Shown here: positions 9,265 to 19,099 of the stretch, one piece after another
Layout of the letters: every line of letters begins with the position of its first letter
Numbering within the stretch: position 1 is the first letter of the stretch
Assembly: GCF_016900355.1 (NCBI RefSeq)
Contig: NZ_JACJKA010000017.1
Span: 1-64,000, forward strand
From: Bacteroides mediterraneensis
Lineage (GTDB): Bacteria > Bacteroidota > Bacteroidia > Bacteroidales > Bacteroidaceae
Direction: 5' to 3'
DNA: 64,000 bases
Translations under genes and position numbers: made by a program
Notes under the pieces: generated by a model
Seen by the model: only the letters and a program-made list of their open reading frames with translations
Databases searched by the model: none
Told to the model about the DNA's origin: nothing

Positions 9265-9314
9265 AGAAAAAATGTCGATGCCTAATTCTAAAAATGCCCT
9301 TAGGCATCGACATT
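9265..9314 (-). terminator. Terminator of the cas operon
   Basis: A perfect 15-bp inverted repeat (AATGTCGATGCCTAA at 9271-9285, TTAGGCATCGACATT at 9300-9314) is followed on the minus strand by a T run (A run at 9267-9272). It lies 93 nt after the cas2 stop and before the array promoter, so it would separate cas mRNA from precursor crRNA. The 93 nt between cas2 and the stem hold nothing recognisable. Confidence 0.85.
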
Positions 9315-9407
9315 TCTATAAATACCTGTGTTTCAACAAGTCAAAGAACTATTAGATTACAAAGATTGCTCAAGGACAAGAATAGATGTCACATCGACAA
9401 TCTCGAT

Positions 9408-9671
9408 TCAGAGAAAGACATCTATATTAGATCGTTCTTTCCCCACAATCCGCTTATCCATTGTATATTGAGAAGAACCACTAAATATGATTATACTATC
9501 TTCCTCTTTTTTCATAAATGTATCACATAACATCAACAATTCCTTTAAACGAGCCTCTGATATTTCACCTTCAAAAACAGAATTTTGAATCCAGTTCAGA
9601 TACCTTCGGCACAATTTCAACATTTTTCCTACCCTTCGTTCTCCAAAATCATATACTAAAATAACATACAT
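9408..9671 (-). CDS. cas2: CRISPR-associated endonuclease Cas2
   Basis: Forms the Cas1-Cas2 integrase that inserts new spacers. The 87-residue product begins MYVILVYDFGERRVGKMLK with the conserved aspartate D8 at the end of the first beta strand, then RRYLNWIQNSVFEGE and the late strand SIIIFS, a small ferredoxin-like fold of normal length. It starts 1 nt after the cas1 stop and is the last gene of the operon. Confidence 0.96.
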   Translation of the reverse strand: MYVILVYDFGERRVGKMLKLCRRYLNWIQNSVFEGEISEARLKELLMLCDTFMKKEEDSIIIFSGSSQYTMDKRIVGKERSNIDVFL

Positions 9672-9672
9672 A

Positions 9673-10689
9673 TCACCAATACATCTTAAAAGGTTTATAT
9701 TCTTCCATACCCAATAAATGTTTGGCTAATTTATAGCATTCCAATTTCACAAGATGCTTGTAACTGACAGAACGCTTTAAAGAACGATGTTGAATGGTTT
9801 CCTGCAACCGATCCTCCAAAGCCTTTACAAATATCTTCTTTCCTGTAGAATTAAGCAAACATTTATTCAACTTCCAATCAAAATGTTTTTCCTGAATCTC
9901 CTTCCGATTTAAGACCTTAAAAATCACCCTATCCACAATAATGGGCTTAAAAATCTCTGCAATATCCAATGCCAAAGAGTAACGACGTTCACCCGGTGTA
10001 TGCAAATAACTGATAGTGGGGTTTAACTGAGTTTGATGAATGGCACGCAAGCAAAGCGTATAGCACACCATATTACCAAAGGAAATCAGTGCATTTACTT
10101 CATTCAGTGGAGGGCGTTTGGTACGAGCACCCATCTCAAAATCATTCAAGATCAAATTAAATGCCGTATAATAATATTGTCTTATCTGACCTTCTACTCC
10201 CATCAGTTCTTCCGTGCTACTGGTTTGAGGTATCTGAGAAGAAAGTTTTTTCATTAGGGCTATTAGTTCTTCCATATCCTTCCCTCTCCGATTATAATAC
10301 TGAAGATTTTTAATCATATTATAAGCCGCTCCTTCAATGAACTTCTGAGCAATACACATTCTTTTCTTAAGGTTCTGATAATGGGCTGTCTGTGCCAACA
10401 GCATCCTACCGGAAAGCAAACTATCTCTCGGCATAAAAGACCCTGTATAGTTCTCATAATAATCGAAAAAGTGAACAGCAATGTCTTTCTGGCCAAGGAA
10501 ATTAAACAACGCACTATTCGCACGCAAGGAGCCAAACACATAAAACTCACTGATATCTTCCACTGGCAAATAACGAGGCTGCGAAAGAACCGGAGCCTCT
10601 CCTTCATCTTCCGTGCAAGGAGTAAACTTTAATGTGTTATCTTTTCTCTCTAAAATACCCGGATTAAACAAATAAAAGGTTTTCTTCAT
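9673..10689 (-). CDS. cas1: CRISPR-associated endonuclease Cas1 (type I-B)
   Basis: Catalytic subunit of the spacer integrase. The 338 residues show the N-terminal beta domain ([37 protein letters not shown]) and the alpha-helical C-terminal domain with metal-binding E166 ([11 protein letters not shown]), H230 ([16 protein letters not shown]) and D242/E245. The ATG overlaps the end of cas4 by 4 nt and cas2 follows at once, so the three adaptation genes are coupled. Confidence 0.97.
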   Translation of the reverse strand: MKKTFYLFNPGILERKDNTLKFTPCTEDEGEAPVLSQPRYLPVEDISEFYVFGSLRANSALFNFLGQKDIAVHFFDYYENYTGSFMPRDSLLSGRMLLAQTAHYQNLKKRMCIAQKFIEGAAYNMIKNLQYYNRRGKDMEELIALMKKLSSQIPQTSSTEELMGVEGQIRQYYYTAFNLILNDFEMGARTKRPPLNEVNALISFGNMVCYTLCLRAIHQTQLNPTISYLHTPGERRYSLALDIAEIFKPIIVDRVIFKVLNRKEIQEKHFDWKLNKCLLNSTGKKIFVKALEDRLQETIQHRSLKRSVSYKHLVKLECYKLAKHLLGMEEYKPFKMYW

Positions 10690-11198
10690 TCTTCCACCTC
10701 CTTACAATAACAAAATTCATAATAACTGCAATTACGACACAATGACTTTTGCACCAAAGGCGGACATTGTGCATCTGAAATAATATTCTTGATATCCGCC
10801 TTCATCTCTTCTATTTTTTCTCGGTCGGAATCTGTTAGATTAACCGGTTGAGTTTTTCTTAAAACAGGATATTCAAGCAAGCCAGTCACTCCTTCAATCC
10901 CATTCTTCTCAAACACATACAAGTAATACTTTACCTGCCATTCATGGGCCTTTTCTATCTTATTCGATTTTTTGATTTCATGAATCACCTTATTCTTGGT
11001 GTCATAATAATCAACCTTTATTCCATCCAGCTCTATTTCTTCATATTTCTCAGAACGCTGAGGATAAGAATCCTCATGAATCAGCTTACCCTCAAACACA
11101 AGGTCGGAGGTATGTTCAAAATTAATGCCATTTGCAAACAGCCAAAGCTTACGTTTGCATACCTGATAATAATTAAAGTGTGTACCAGTAATTTGCAT
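10686..11198 (-). CDS. cas4: CRISPR-associated exonuclease Cas4
   Basis: A PD-(D/E)XK iron-sulfur nuclease that trims prespacers and helps choose those with a correct PAM. The 170-residue product has the four cluster cysteines C14, C154, C157 and C163 and the nuclease motif around D63 (KVDYYD) and E74/K76 (HEIKKS), followed by the [10 protein letters not shown] helix. It overlaps cas1 by 4 nt and follows cas3 by 9 nt. Confidence 0.96.
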   Translation of the reverse strand: MQITGTHFNYYQVCKRKLWLFANGINFEHTSDLVFEGKLIHEDSYPQRSEKYEEIELDGIKVDYYDTKNKVIHEIKKSNKIEKAHEWQVKYYLYVFEKNGIEGVTGLLEYPVLRKTQPVNLTDSDREKIEEMKADIKNIISDAQCPPLVQKSLCRNCSYYEFCYCKEVEE

Positions 11199-11207
11199 GT
11201 TTATTCA

Positions 11208-13481
11208 TTATATTATCTCATAACAATCAGGCTCCCTTTCTATACAACCTTGTTTCTCATCATAGAATAATTCCTCTGCAACCCATACATCTATATCCTT
11301 TGAACGATTTTTTCTATTCAAATGATAAGGATATACAGAAACCAACAGCTCATTTGCTTCGATATAACGTTTCTGTTCCACCAGACTACAATATTCTTCT
11401 TTCAAATTATAGCACAGCACATCTACTTTCTGATTATTCTGATCCAATATTTCATCAGCCCAGTCTTCACATATCCCGGCAATCCACTTCTTTTCAAAAC
11501 TAGAAACAGAGTTCAATCCCTGTTCGAAATTCTTTCTTTGCTGTTCGGAATATCCATCTTTGTACACATCGTTACAAGCCCTAATCAAATCATCCTCTGA
11601 CAAGTCTTTATCATCCAATTTTGACATTGCAGCCCAAGTATCTCGCAATAACTGCTCATCATAAAAAGGAGTTTTACCTATTATCTCCTCAAAGAGATGT
11701 ACATCGGCCATTTTCTTATGACCAGAAACATCAACGAGTTTCCCAGCACGGTTTACACGGCCTAAACGTTGAATCAGGGAATCTATAGGAGCATTTTCGA
11801 TATAAGCAGTATCGTAGTCTATATCCAGACTTACTTCCACTGCTTGTGTGGCTACCAGTAGTTGAGGGCGCTTGCTTCTATCCGCATGCGTCACAAAATA
11901 TTCTATTTTTCTCCTTGATTTTTGGTTGAATCCGCCATGCAGCATCATCTTCTTTGATTCATCAAAATTTATCTCCTGATAAATTTGCTGACAGGTTTTT
12001 ACATTATTGACCACAACTAACACAGACAAGCCACTTTCCAAATCAGCCTCAATCTGCCCAACATACTGACCTATATTTTCTTGTGCATGACAAATCAAAT
12101 GATGGCGTTTCCTACCCATCACACAAGCATCTGATGAAAAGGCTGGATCCGGACGAACGATCCGGGAATAATCTCCTTCATAAATCTGCTCTACAATTTC
12201 CTTCAACAAGAAATTTGGGATAGTAGCAGACATAAACAGAAACTTAGCCCCAAAAAGATTCTTGAAAATCTTAACCGTTTCCAGCATTTTCCCTGTCAAA
12301 AAAGCATTATACGCATGAAATTCATCAATGATAAACAAGGCATTTTGACATTCCAACATGGAAAACTCCCATCCTTTTCCATGACAAGGTACCCGTAATA
12401 ACTGGTGTAAAGTCATAATTTTTACCGGATAATAGACCTCACGCGACAGGGAATTCAAACTCCGGGCTTTTTGCTCAAGTTCTATATAATCGGGAATTAT
12501 ATTCGAAGATTCCTCACACAATTCGTTATAGATAAAATTCAAAGATTTAGAATGTTGTATCATTACTTTTGAACGATTATATACATCGCACAGACGTTTC
12601 ATCATCGCATTTATGGAGGCTGTATAAGGCAACAGATAAAACAAACGATTGCCTTCCAACTGATTAGCATATACCCAGCTTAAAGCAGCTTCCGTTTTGC
12701 CAGATCCTGTAGGTGCATGCAGAACTGCATCCCCTTTCCATTGTTGTAACTTCTCTTGGAAATGGCGAAATGGGAATTTAGTGGATTTATCGTGTGGTTG
12801 AAAATCATCCAAAGATATCAACTGGTAATCGGGAACTTCTGCCCGACCTCCAGAAGCCAAATGATCTGCTGCTTGCAAGAAAGCTCTCAACAGAGAGAAA
12901 TGCTGCCGGTCATCCAGACAAGGCACTGCCTTTACTTGCTTACTTTTTCTGAACATATAACAGAAAGTCGACGGAATTTTTTCTAATACCTCTTGTCTGT
13001 AAACAAATTCTTCTGCAAATAAAGAGAGCCATGACTGTAAGGTTTCCAAGCACATGGTTCCTTCAGAGAATGGTAAATAAGCTCCCTCATCCACTGAAAT
13101 ACTGATGTCATTCAGATCTTGCATATCCAAAGACCTTTCGCAAGAGTCTGACTCTACGCTTTTATGATGCGTTCCAACAGCGAACAGCACTGCATCGTTT
13201 ACCTCCAAAAAAGTTTTTGCAAACCAAACAGAGACTAATTCGTGACGGATGCTGGCATACTTATCGCCATTCAGCCTTTTCTGAAAGGTCGGATGCACCT
13301 TTCCCAAGTCATGCAGAATCGCAGCTGGCACGAAATTTTGTGTTAAAAAAACTCTTTCAGCATCCGATAAAGACAGTGACTGAAACAACTTCAGTCCTGT
13401 CTCTATTACCATGCAAGTATGCTCATACAAAGTGGTTCCATCACTTTTAGCTCTTACTTTCCTTATATCTTCTATATTCAT
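11208..13481 (-). CDS. cas3: CRISPR-associated helicase-nuclease Cas3
   Basis: The interference effector that is recruited by Cascade, unwinds the target and degrades it. An N-terminal HD nuclease domain (H21, H57-D58, H80, H105/H106) is fused to a superfamily 2 helicase with Walker A APTGSGKTEAA (lysine 262), the DEFH box at 386-389, SAT at 418-420 and motif VI QRLGRVNRAGK near residue 590. At 757 residues it is a normal fused Cas3. All residues I looked for are present, so interference should be functional. The ATG overlaps the cas5 stop by 4 nt. Confidence 0.97.
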   Translation of the reverse strand: MNIEDIRKVRAKSDGTTLYEHTCMVIETGLKLFQSLSLSDAERVFLTQNFVPAAILHDLGKVHPTFQKRLNGDKYASIRHELVSVWFAKTFLEVNDAVLFAVGTHHKSVESDSCERSLDMQDLNDISISVDEGAYLPFSEGTMCLETLQSWLSLFAEEFVYRQEVLEKIPSTFCYMFRKSKQVKAVPCLDDRQHFSLLRAFLQAADHLASGGRAEVPDYQLISLDDFQPHDKSTKFPFRHFQEKLQQWKGDAVLHAPTGSGKTEAALSWVYANQLEGNRLFYLLPYTASINAMMKRLCDVYNRSKVMIQHSKSLNFIYNELCEESSNIIPDYIELEQKARSLNSLSREVYYPVKIMTLHQLLRVPCHGKGWEFSMLECQNALFIIDEFHAYNAFLTGKMLETVKIFKNLFGAKFLFMSATIPNFLLKEIVEQIYEGDYSRIVRPDPAFSSDACVMGRKRHHLICHAQENIGQYVGQIEADLESGLSVLVVVNNVKTCQQIYQEINFDESKKMMLHGGFNQKSRRKIEYFVTHADRSKRPQLLVATQAVEVSLDIDYDTAYIENAPIDSLIQRLGRVNRAGKLVDVSGHKKMADVHLFEEIIGKTPFYDEQLLRDTWAAMSKLDDKDLSEDDLIRACNDVYKDGYSEQQRKNFEQGLNSVSSFEKKWIAGICEDWADEILDQNNQKVDVLCYNLKEEYCSLVEQKRYIEANELLVSVYPYHLNRKNRSKDIDVWVAEELFYDEKQGCIEREPDCYEII

Positions 13482-14152
13482 ATCGCAAACGTATGCATAT
13501 AAAAATCTGTAGACTGCGCATCCAAGGTTCGATACAAATTAGCGCATTTCACATGTACTCCCTCACCATGCACAGCTACAAACATCATCGGATTTACAGG
13601 GATTCTTCCGCTCCCAATTTTCTCTCCTTCGGCATAAGACTCTGCAATCTGCACAAGCTGTCCGGGTATAATCTGATTCGCATCAAAAGGAATCATACAA
13701 CCTTTCAAAATTCCTTCTGATATAGGTACCACCTCTTTGACACATACTTTTTTTATTTGGAGCAAGTCTTGTGAACGTCCTAATGCCGGTGTCCCTACAG
13801 GAGACTCAAAATACTCCTTCCAATCTATACGGTCAATCCAGATGGTTAAATCAGGATTCGTATGAAATTCACGTGTATATGCATCACTCCCTTTATCGTG
13901 ATTCTTTATTTTCTTCCCATCAAACTGCAACCTCCTTCGGGTTTCTATATCCAAAGAAACCGTATCATAAAGATATCGGAAACCGACCTTCACTTCATTA
14001 CAAGACACAAAACGCCCCAGACAGCAACCTAGTATTCCTAAAATAGTAGAATAAGGAGGTACTGGCATACATAAGGCATTCCCGGAAAGAACAAACGGAA
14101 GACGAGGAGTAGCAGTCCAGCCTGAAAACTGTATTTCCAGTACTTTATCCAT
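13478..14152 (-). CDS. cas5: Cascade subunit Cas5 (type I-B)
   Basis: A RAMP-fold subunit that holds the 5' handle of the crRNA. The start, LEIQFSGWTATPRLPF followed by PVPPYSTILGILGCCLG, is the family signature. The 224 residues are of usual length. The start codon shares one base with the cas7 stop (TAATG) and the gene overlaps cas3 by 4 nt, suggesting translational coupling. Confidence 0.94.
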   Translation of the reverse strand: MDKVLEIQFSGWTATPRLPFVLSGNALCMPVPPYSTILGILGCCLGRFVSCNEVKVGFRYLYDTVSLDIETRRRLQFDGKKIKNHDKGSDAYTREFHTNPDLTIWIDRIDWKEYFESPVGTPALGRSQDLLQIKKVCVKEVVPISEGILKGCMIPFDANQIIPGQLVQIAESYAEGEKIGSGRIPVNPMMFVAVHGEGVHVKCANLYRTLDAQSTDFYMHTFAI

Positions 14153-15174
14153 TATTTCAAATATTTATCTACAAACATTTCGACTATTTTAACAGGGCTA
14201 TCCACTATAAATGTATCCCCGCTCAACGCTTTCACTTCTGCTTCATTCTCCAAATATCCTGTTCGGATTCCAATACAAACGGGAGTCTGAAGTTTGTCTT
14301 TATAATCTCCAGCTAATTCCTTCAACAAGTCCACATTTAGCTTCGGACGTTCGCCGTCTCCTATATATAAGTTGTTGAAGCAGGGATTTGCAGACGACAT
14401 TCCTGCAAATACAATCACTTTAGGAGAAACATCGGCTCCAAATGCTGCCATCTTTGCGCCTCCACGGAGATGTACCAACCCTTTCAGCAAACCTGCAGCA
14501 CGTTCGTTTCTCAGTTTTTCCGCATTCTGAAGCGTGTAGACTTGTACATTTTTCTGTGAATGATCCTCCACAAGAACTTCTTTATACTTTTCTACCAGAT
14601 CTTTTGACAACTCCACACGAGATGGCGTATTCACAAAACAACCCAAGCGGTAACATTCCAAATTAAAGAATCCTTCCAAATGGGTAGCATAGAAACGAGT
14701 TGAATAAGGTAAAGGAGTCCCATCTTTCGGAAAAACAAAAGCATTATCCACCGTCAAAGCACGCATTTTGGGGATTCCTTTCAAAATGGAAGTTTTGAAG
14801 GGAGACATACGCTGAATACTCTCCTCACCTTTAGAACCACTTTTCATATATCCAAACAAGTCATCCTCCGGATAAATAACAGGGTCCAATTCTGTGGCAA
14901 TTTTTGAGGTAGCACCCTTCGTATTCGTATCAATGGCATGCAGTTCACTGGGTTGCCAACCATTTTCTTCATTCGCTGTATTTCTAAGCCAACGACGCCA
15001 TGCTTGTGCCGACACATAAGGAACTTCTTCCTTGCGTCCATTCACAGTTTCCTTAAAAGTCTTTGGAATTACTGTATTCTGATCTTCTCCAGTTGCCAAT
15101 CCGGCACCATTCAAAAAAGTAGCGGTTGCATCACACAACACATTTCCTGTAATGTTTTTAATTTGTTCTGACAT
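14152..15174 (-). CDS. cas7: Cascade backbone subunit Cas7 (Cst2/DevR family)
   Basis: Polymerises along the crRNA spacer to form the Cascade backbone. The 340-residue protein shows the Cst2/DevR-like opening NITGNVLCDATATFLNGAGL, the VPYVSAQAWRRWLRNT helix and a glycine-rich part (LVHLRGGAKMAAFGADVSPK). It lies 21 nt after cas8 and touches cas5. It is expected to be needed in several copies per complex; I see no signal for differential expression. Confidence 0.93.
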   Translation of the reverse strand: MSEQIKNITGNVLCDATATFLNGAGLATGEDQNTVIPKTFKETVNGRKEEVPYVSAQAWRRWLRNTANEENGWQPSELHAIDTNTKGATSKIATELDPVIYPEDDLFGYMKSGSKGEESIQRMSPFKTSILKGIPKMRALTVDNAFVFPKDGTPLPYSTRFYATHLEGFFNLECYRLGCFVNTPSRVELSKDLVEKYKEVLVEDHSQKNVQVYTLQNAEKLRNERAAGLLKGLVHLRGGAKMAAFGADVSPKVIVFAGMSSANPCFNNLYIGDGERPKLNVDLLKELAGDYKDKLQTPVCIGIRTGYLENEAEVKALSGDTFIVDSPVKIVEMFVDKYLK

Positions 15175-15195
15175 AACTTTCTATTTTTAAGGTTA

Positions 15196-17163
15196 CTAAT
15201 TATTTACAATATCATTTGAAGAAATTTCATTCAGTTTGAGTCTGAAAGCAAACAAGAATGTCTTGAACGCATAATTACCCCAAGGATCATAAATCAAATC
15301 ATATTCATTCCATTCTTTACCACTTTCATTCAGACGTTGCAAGATAGAATAAAACCATATCATCTGTAATCGTAAATCGTTACGAGGTATCGAACGTTTA
15401 ATCTTGTTACATAGCGTTACATATTTTGATCTGTCCACCGCATCCTGGAATCGATATGCTACATATTGACAAGTAAATTCATTCATACAGTCTAACCATT
15501 TCTTTATATCTGCATCCAACGGCTGAACAGGGAATTCTATGTTGTCTTCCTCTAAAGCTAAATCTTCCCTATTTCCATAATACAATCTCAACAAAGCACA
15601 GATTCCGTATATGTTTTTCTTGCCATTTGTGGTATAAAATAATGGGTACAGACGGTAAAATCCGTCCTTCCAGGCGTTCTCTATCAATAGTTTATCAAAT
15701 ACAGAAGGATCTACATCATTAGTTTGCTCCCCATATCGAAATTCCGGGATACGAACTTTTTCCCGCAGATAATCAGAAGAACTTTCCATCAGATGAATCA
15801 TCTTCGCACAAAACCGGAATGCCATCGTGTTCTTGACATTCAGTGGAGGACAATCAGAAATGAATACCCCCTTTTGATAGTAAAAATGCACCAATTTATA
15901 AATCTGAAAACAACGATATGAAATGGGCAAGGACTCAGGATCATCCAAGATAGCTATCTGACAACTCATTGACCAGTCTCCTTTTCCTGTTGCCCGCCAT
16001 AGTATTCTGTTCAGCAATGACGTATAATCATTTTTTGCATCATAAGCATCAGTTTTACTCAACACAGCGTCATCTTTTGCATCTTTATATTTCATTATCA
16101 GACCAGATATATACTGGGCCATTGCAGTCTTTTTCTCTTGATGAATAGCATTCCAATAAGACTCGAAAAACTCCACACTAACCCCTTCATATTTTTTAGC
16201 CGGATAAAGGCCTGACCATTCTCTGTTATCAGACAAACATTCCAAAAAACTTGAACTTAACGCAGGAGTATTCAATATATGTGTCAGTTCTCCCTTATGA
16301 CGTTTACGCAATAAAGCCAAACGTCTAAGTAATTCATTAGGTACCCTGTCTATAGAACAACTGGCACCCGCACCTGAATTCGAAAAGCTCCACAAGTTCA
16401 CATCTGCATATTCACAGTCGGCCTTGCACCTTTCCATGACTTCCAGTGCTTCCAAAATATAGTTTCCTTTTGTAGCCCCCTTCATGTTTTCAATCGGGTC
16501 ATTCGTAGTAACTACTTCTTTTACTTTTTCAATCAAATTTTCCACTTTCTCTTTTACGAATTCTTCACAAAACTCTAAAGCAGTAGAATCAACAAGCAGA
16601 ATACCTTTTTTATATATGTAAGCACAGAAAGGCAGGAACTGTAACAATACCACGCAAATAGGATGTACGTTATACGTCTCTCTCGCCATAGGAAGTGACT
16701 GTGCATCAGAGCCTAATCCACCCAATAAAGGAAACCAGCACCTGTTTAAAGTCAAATCCTTTTTCTTCGCTTCTTTCTCCGGCACTCCTAAACTAACCAA
16801 CGTTTCCAGCATAAAATCAGAGAAAGTTTTAGTATAATGTAATCCTGTCAAGTTACATTGTTTGTCGCCTTCTGCTTCAAAACCGTCCACAATCTTGCGC
16901 AACAATGTTTCGTATATCTTCTGACCGAGTTTCTTGTCATTATACAATGGCCCATTTCTCGTAAAAAGCATCGTATAACTTTTGAAACGCAAATTCAAAC
17001 TCATCAGAGAATAAGGGAGTTCATCGCACACCCTCCTCATCATGGTACGCAAAACATCTGTAGTAATGTCCCGCACATCATCCAATCCAGCCAATGCTTT
17101 TATCGTCATCAAAGCATTATTGACCATTGGATTTCCGGTATAATGACTAATTATATTCATCAT
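15196..17163 (-). CDS. cas8: Cascade large subunit Cas8 (Cst1-like, subtype I-B)
   Basis: The position between cas6 and cas7, the length (655 aa) and the start HYTGNPMVNNALMTI, which resembles the TGNPFVD opening of the Cst1/Cas8 family, identify it as the large subunit that recognises PAM and recruits Cas3. The family segment LWSFSNSGAGASCSID is also visible. Cst1 proteins often carry CxxC zinc motifs before this segment; here I find no CxxC pair anywhere, only C-x3-C (RCKADCEY), so the zinc site seems lost. Either of two adjacent ATG codons (17163, 17160) may start it. Large subunits are very divergent, so the exact subfamily name is uncertain. Confidence 0.88.
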   Translation of the reverse strand: MMNIISHYTGNPMVNNALMTIKALAGLDDVRDITTDVLRTMMRRVCDELPYSLMSLNLRFKSYTMLFTRNGPLYNDKKLGQKIYETLLRKIVDGFEAEGDKQCNLTGLHYTKTFSDFMLETLVSLGVPEKEAKKKDLTLNRCWFPLLGGLGSDAQSLPMARETYNVHPICVVLLQFLPFCAYIYKKGILLVDSTALEFCEEFVKEKVENLIEKVKEVVTTNDPIENMKGATKGNYILEALEVMERCKADCEYADVNLWSFSNSGAGASCSIDRVPNELLRRLALLRKRHKGELTHILNTPALSSSFLECLSDNREWSGLYPAKKYEGVSVEFFESYWNAIHQEKKTAMAQYISGLIMKYKDAKDDAVLSKTDAYDAKNDYTSLLNRILWRATGKGDWSMSCQIAILDDPESLPISYRCFQIYKLVHFYYQKGVFISDCPPLNVKNTMAFRFCAKMIHLMESSSDYLREKVRIPEFRYGEQTNDVDPSVFDKLLIENAWKDGFYRLYPLFYTTNGKKNIYGICALLRLYYGNREDLALEEDNIEFPVQPLDADIKKWLDCMNEFTCQYVAYRFQDAVDRSKYVTLCNKIKRSIPRNDLRLQMIWFYSILQRLNESGKEWNEYDLIYDPWGNYAFKTFLFAFRLKLNEISSNDIVNN

Positions 17164-17223
17164 AGACCTAATAAAATTCTTAATATCAATATCAATTTAT
17201 CACATAACAGATAGATTGGGGAG

Positions 17224-18006
17224 TTATTTTTCCACCTCTAAAAATCCAAATCCCATTGAGGAAAGACTCCCAGCACCAGCTTCATACATCAACTTCATCA
17301 ATTCTAAGGGAGCAGAAATCCTGATTCTACACATAAAGCCTCGCACGCAGGTTTCTTGAGAAGTGTCAGCCTTTATCTTTACTAAAACAGACTTTGGCTG
17401 ATTCAAAACCTCTAAACAACAATCTTCCGCATAAAAAGGACATTCAGTTTCAAAAAACAAAGAGTACTTTTCTATAAGGCCTTTAAATAATATATACGGA
17501 GCAGACACATCTGTAGGAGACAAATAGTCAACTTTTCTTCCACCCTGACGAAGCTTCAAACACATTGGCGACAAAGTCCGAAACGTCATCTCTTCCGCAA
17601 ATTCGGGAGGAGGCATTACCTCTACATTACGCACGATAAATTGTACAACCGATTTCCGGTCACCAATCTCAAACACCTGATCCATGAACACCCCTTGGAT
17701 AAAACTTTGAGTGCTTTTCTCCGGCAAAAAACTAATCTGCCACTCTACCGTATCCGACAAAATAAGCATCCGTCCTTCTTCACGCAATATTTTATATCTT
17801 TCTACATCAAAGCGAGAAAAAGAAAAAAATTTGAATGTCTTTCCACTCTCCATACGATAACCATTCTCATGGAGCCAAGTAGCATAATCTTTATCTGCAC
17901 GTGCCAAGATTCTATATATTGCAGCCGACTGTTCATATTGATAATTAATAGGTAATCGGTTACCAAATGCTCTTTTATTGACTTCTAATTGTAATTTAAA
18001 CCGCAT
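17224..18006 (-). CDS. cas6: crRNA-processing endoribonuclease Cas6
   Basis: Cuts the precursor crRNA inside each repeat. The 260-residue protein has the YQYEQSAAIYRILARAD helix, the likely catalytic histidine H46 in DYATWLHENGY, and at the C-terminus the glycine-rich loop AGAGSLSSMGFGFLEV typical of Cas6. It follows the XRE-ImmA gene by only 10 nt; cas8 begins 60 nt later. Confidence 0.94.
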   Translation of the reverse strand: MRFKLQLEVNKRAFGNRLPINYQYEQSAAIYRILARADKDYATWLHENGYRMESGKTFKFFSFSRFDVERYKILREEGRMLILSDTVEWQISFLPEKSTQSFIQGVFMDQVFEIGDRKSVVQFIVRNVEVMPPPEFAEEMTFRTLSPMCLKLRQGGRKVDYLSPTDVSAPYILFKGLIEKYSLFFETECPFYAEDCCLEVLNQPKSVLVKIKADTSQETCVRGFMCRIRISAPLELMKLMYEAGAGSLSSMGFGFLEVEK

Positions 18007-18016
18007 ATGTCCTTAT

Positions 18017-19060
18017 TTATAATAAATGTATCTCTTTTATTATATTTTCCATTGAATCACTACACAATGCCTGCAACTCGCCCTCAGTCATAATCGACTC
18101 GGATAAGGCACGACGCACCATTCTATGATAGCGCTCCGCTTTATCTGTTAAAAGGTATCCCCCCCATCCTTCTTCCAATTTATTTTTCTTGATGCATTCA
18201 TCAAAAATATGATTATAATAGACCTCTGTTATCACATGCAAATCTTTTGCCCGATGTACAAGGGCGGCTACAGACATACCATAAGCATTCTTCAACTCCA
18301 CAAGTTCTTCAAGTGAAAGGGTTGAACGTTTTTTTCCAAAAGCTTCGTAAGCCATCTCCATTGGAAATAGTAGTGCCGAGGCAAAACGATGACAATATTT
18401 CTCTTTTGTACGTACATCCAGATTTTCCAGAAAACGAAACAAGACATGACCTAATTCATGCAAAGCAGTAAAACGTTTTCGTTCCACTGTCACATTGCGT
18501 TGATTCAATACGACAAAAGGAATCTTCCGATTTGCCCATCCACTAAGCCCGTCTACACTTTCATCTAAATCCAATTCTATCACTTTTACACCGGCACTTT
18601 CCATCATACGACAAACCGACGGAATGGCATCTCTCCCTAAATTCCATTTTTTCCGTAGAACTCCGGCTGCGGTTTCCATATCATCAATAGAAGTATATCG
18701 CGTAGAAGAGAAAGGAGGCTGAAAGGAAGTAAGCATACCCATTTTATCTTCCAAACATAAATATTGCTGCAAATAACGATTGACCTCGGTTTTAATAGCC
18801 ATCTCTTCTTTTGCAGACAACAACTCTCCACGACGAAAATTCCATCCATCAATCTTTACTGGTAAATGTGATTGGAAGTTGAAAGATGACACACGATAAA
18901 CTTTCAATAATGCATCTAACACTTGAGATGAAGGACGCATCTTTCCTGTTTCATATTTAGACAATGCCTGTTTGGAAACCAAGCGATTCAGTTTCTGACA
19001 AACCTCATCCAATGTCAAGCCACGCATTCTACGCATGTTTTTCAAGTCCTCAGGTTTCAT
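18017..19060 (-). CDS. XRE-family regulator with ImmA/IrrE-type metallopeptidase domain
   Basis: Residues 5-60 form an XRE-type helix-turn-helix (NMRRMRGLTLDEVCQKL, SKQALSKYETGKMRPSSQVL). Residues about 135-245 resemble the IrrE/ImmA zinc-peptidase domain with HELGH at 201-205 and a downstream segment EKYCHRFASALLFP that supplies the third ligand in relatives. In ImmA and IrrE such a domain cleaves a repressor; some homologues are antitoxins or phage repressors. Here it is the first gene behind the only promoter of the cas operon and lies 10 nt before cas6, so it is probably co-transcribed with all cas genes and may control them. No toxin gene accompanies it. Role in CRISPR regulation is inference. 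Confidence 0.9.
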   Translation of the reverse strand: MKPEDLKNMRRMRGLTLDEVCQKLNRLVSKQALSKYETGKMRPSSQVLDALLKVYRVSSFNFQSHLPVKIDGWNFRRGELLSAKEEMAIKTEVNRYLQQYLCLEDKMGMLTSFQPPFSSTRYTSIDDMETAAGVLRKKWNLGRDAIPSVCRMMESAGVKVIELDLDESVDGLSGWANRKIPFVVLNQRNVTVERKRFTALHELGHVLFRFLENLDVRTKEKYCHRFASALLFPMEMAYEAFGKKRSTLSLEELVELKNAYGMSVAALVHRAKDLHVITEVYYNHIFDECIKKNKLEEGWGGYLLTDKAERYHRMVRRALSESIMTEGELQALCSDSMENIIKEIHLL

Positions 19061-19099
19061 TTCAATTATCAGTTCTTAGTATATAGCCCTATCGGTTTA

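Noticed and set aside
9271..9314. The 15-bp inverted repeat as a transposon end or attachment site
   Set aside because: Its T run on the minus strand and its place after cas2 make a terminator the simpler explanation; no second copy was seen.
18017..19060. A toxin-antitoxin pair involving the XRE-ImmA gene
   Set aside because: No small partner gene lies beside it: cas6 follows directly and the upstream side holds only repeats and the promoter.
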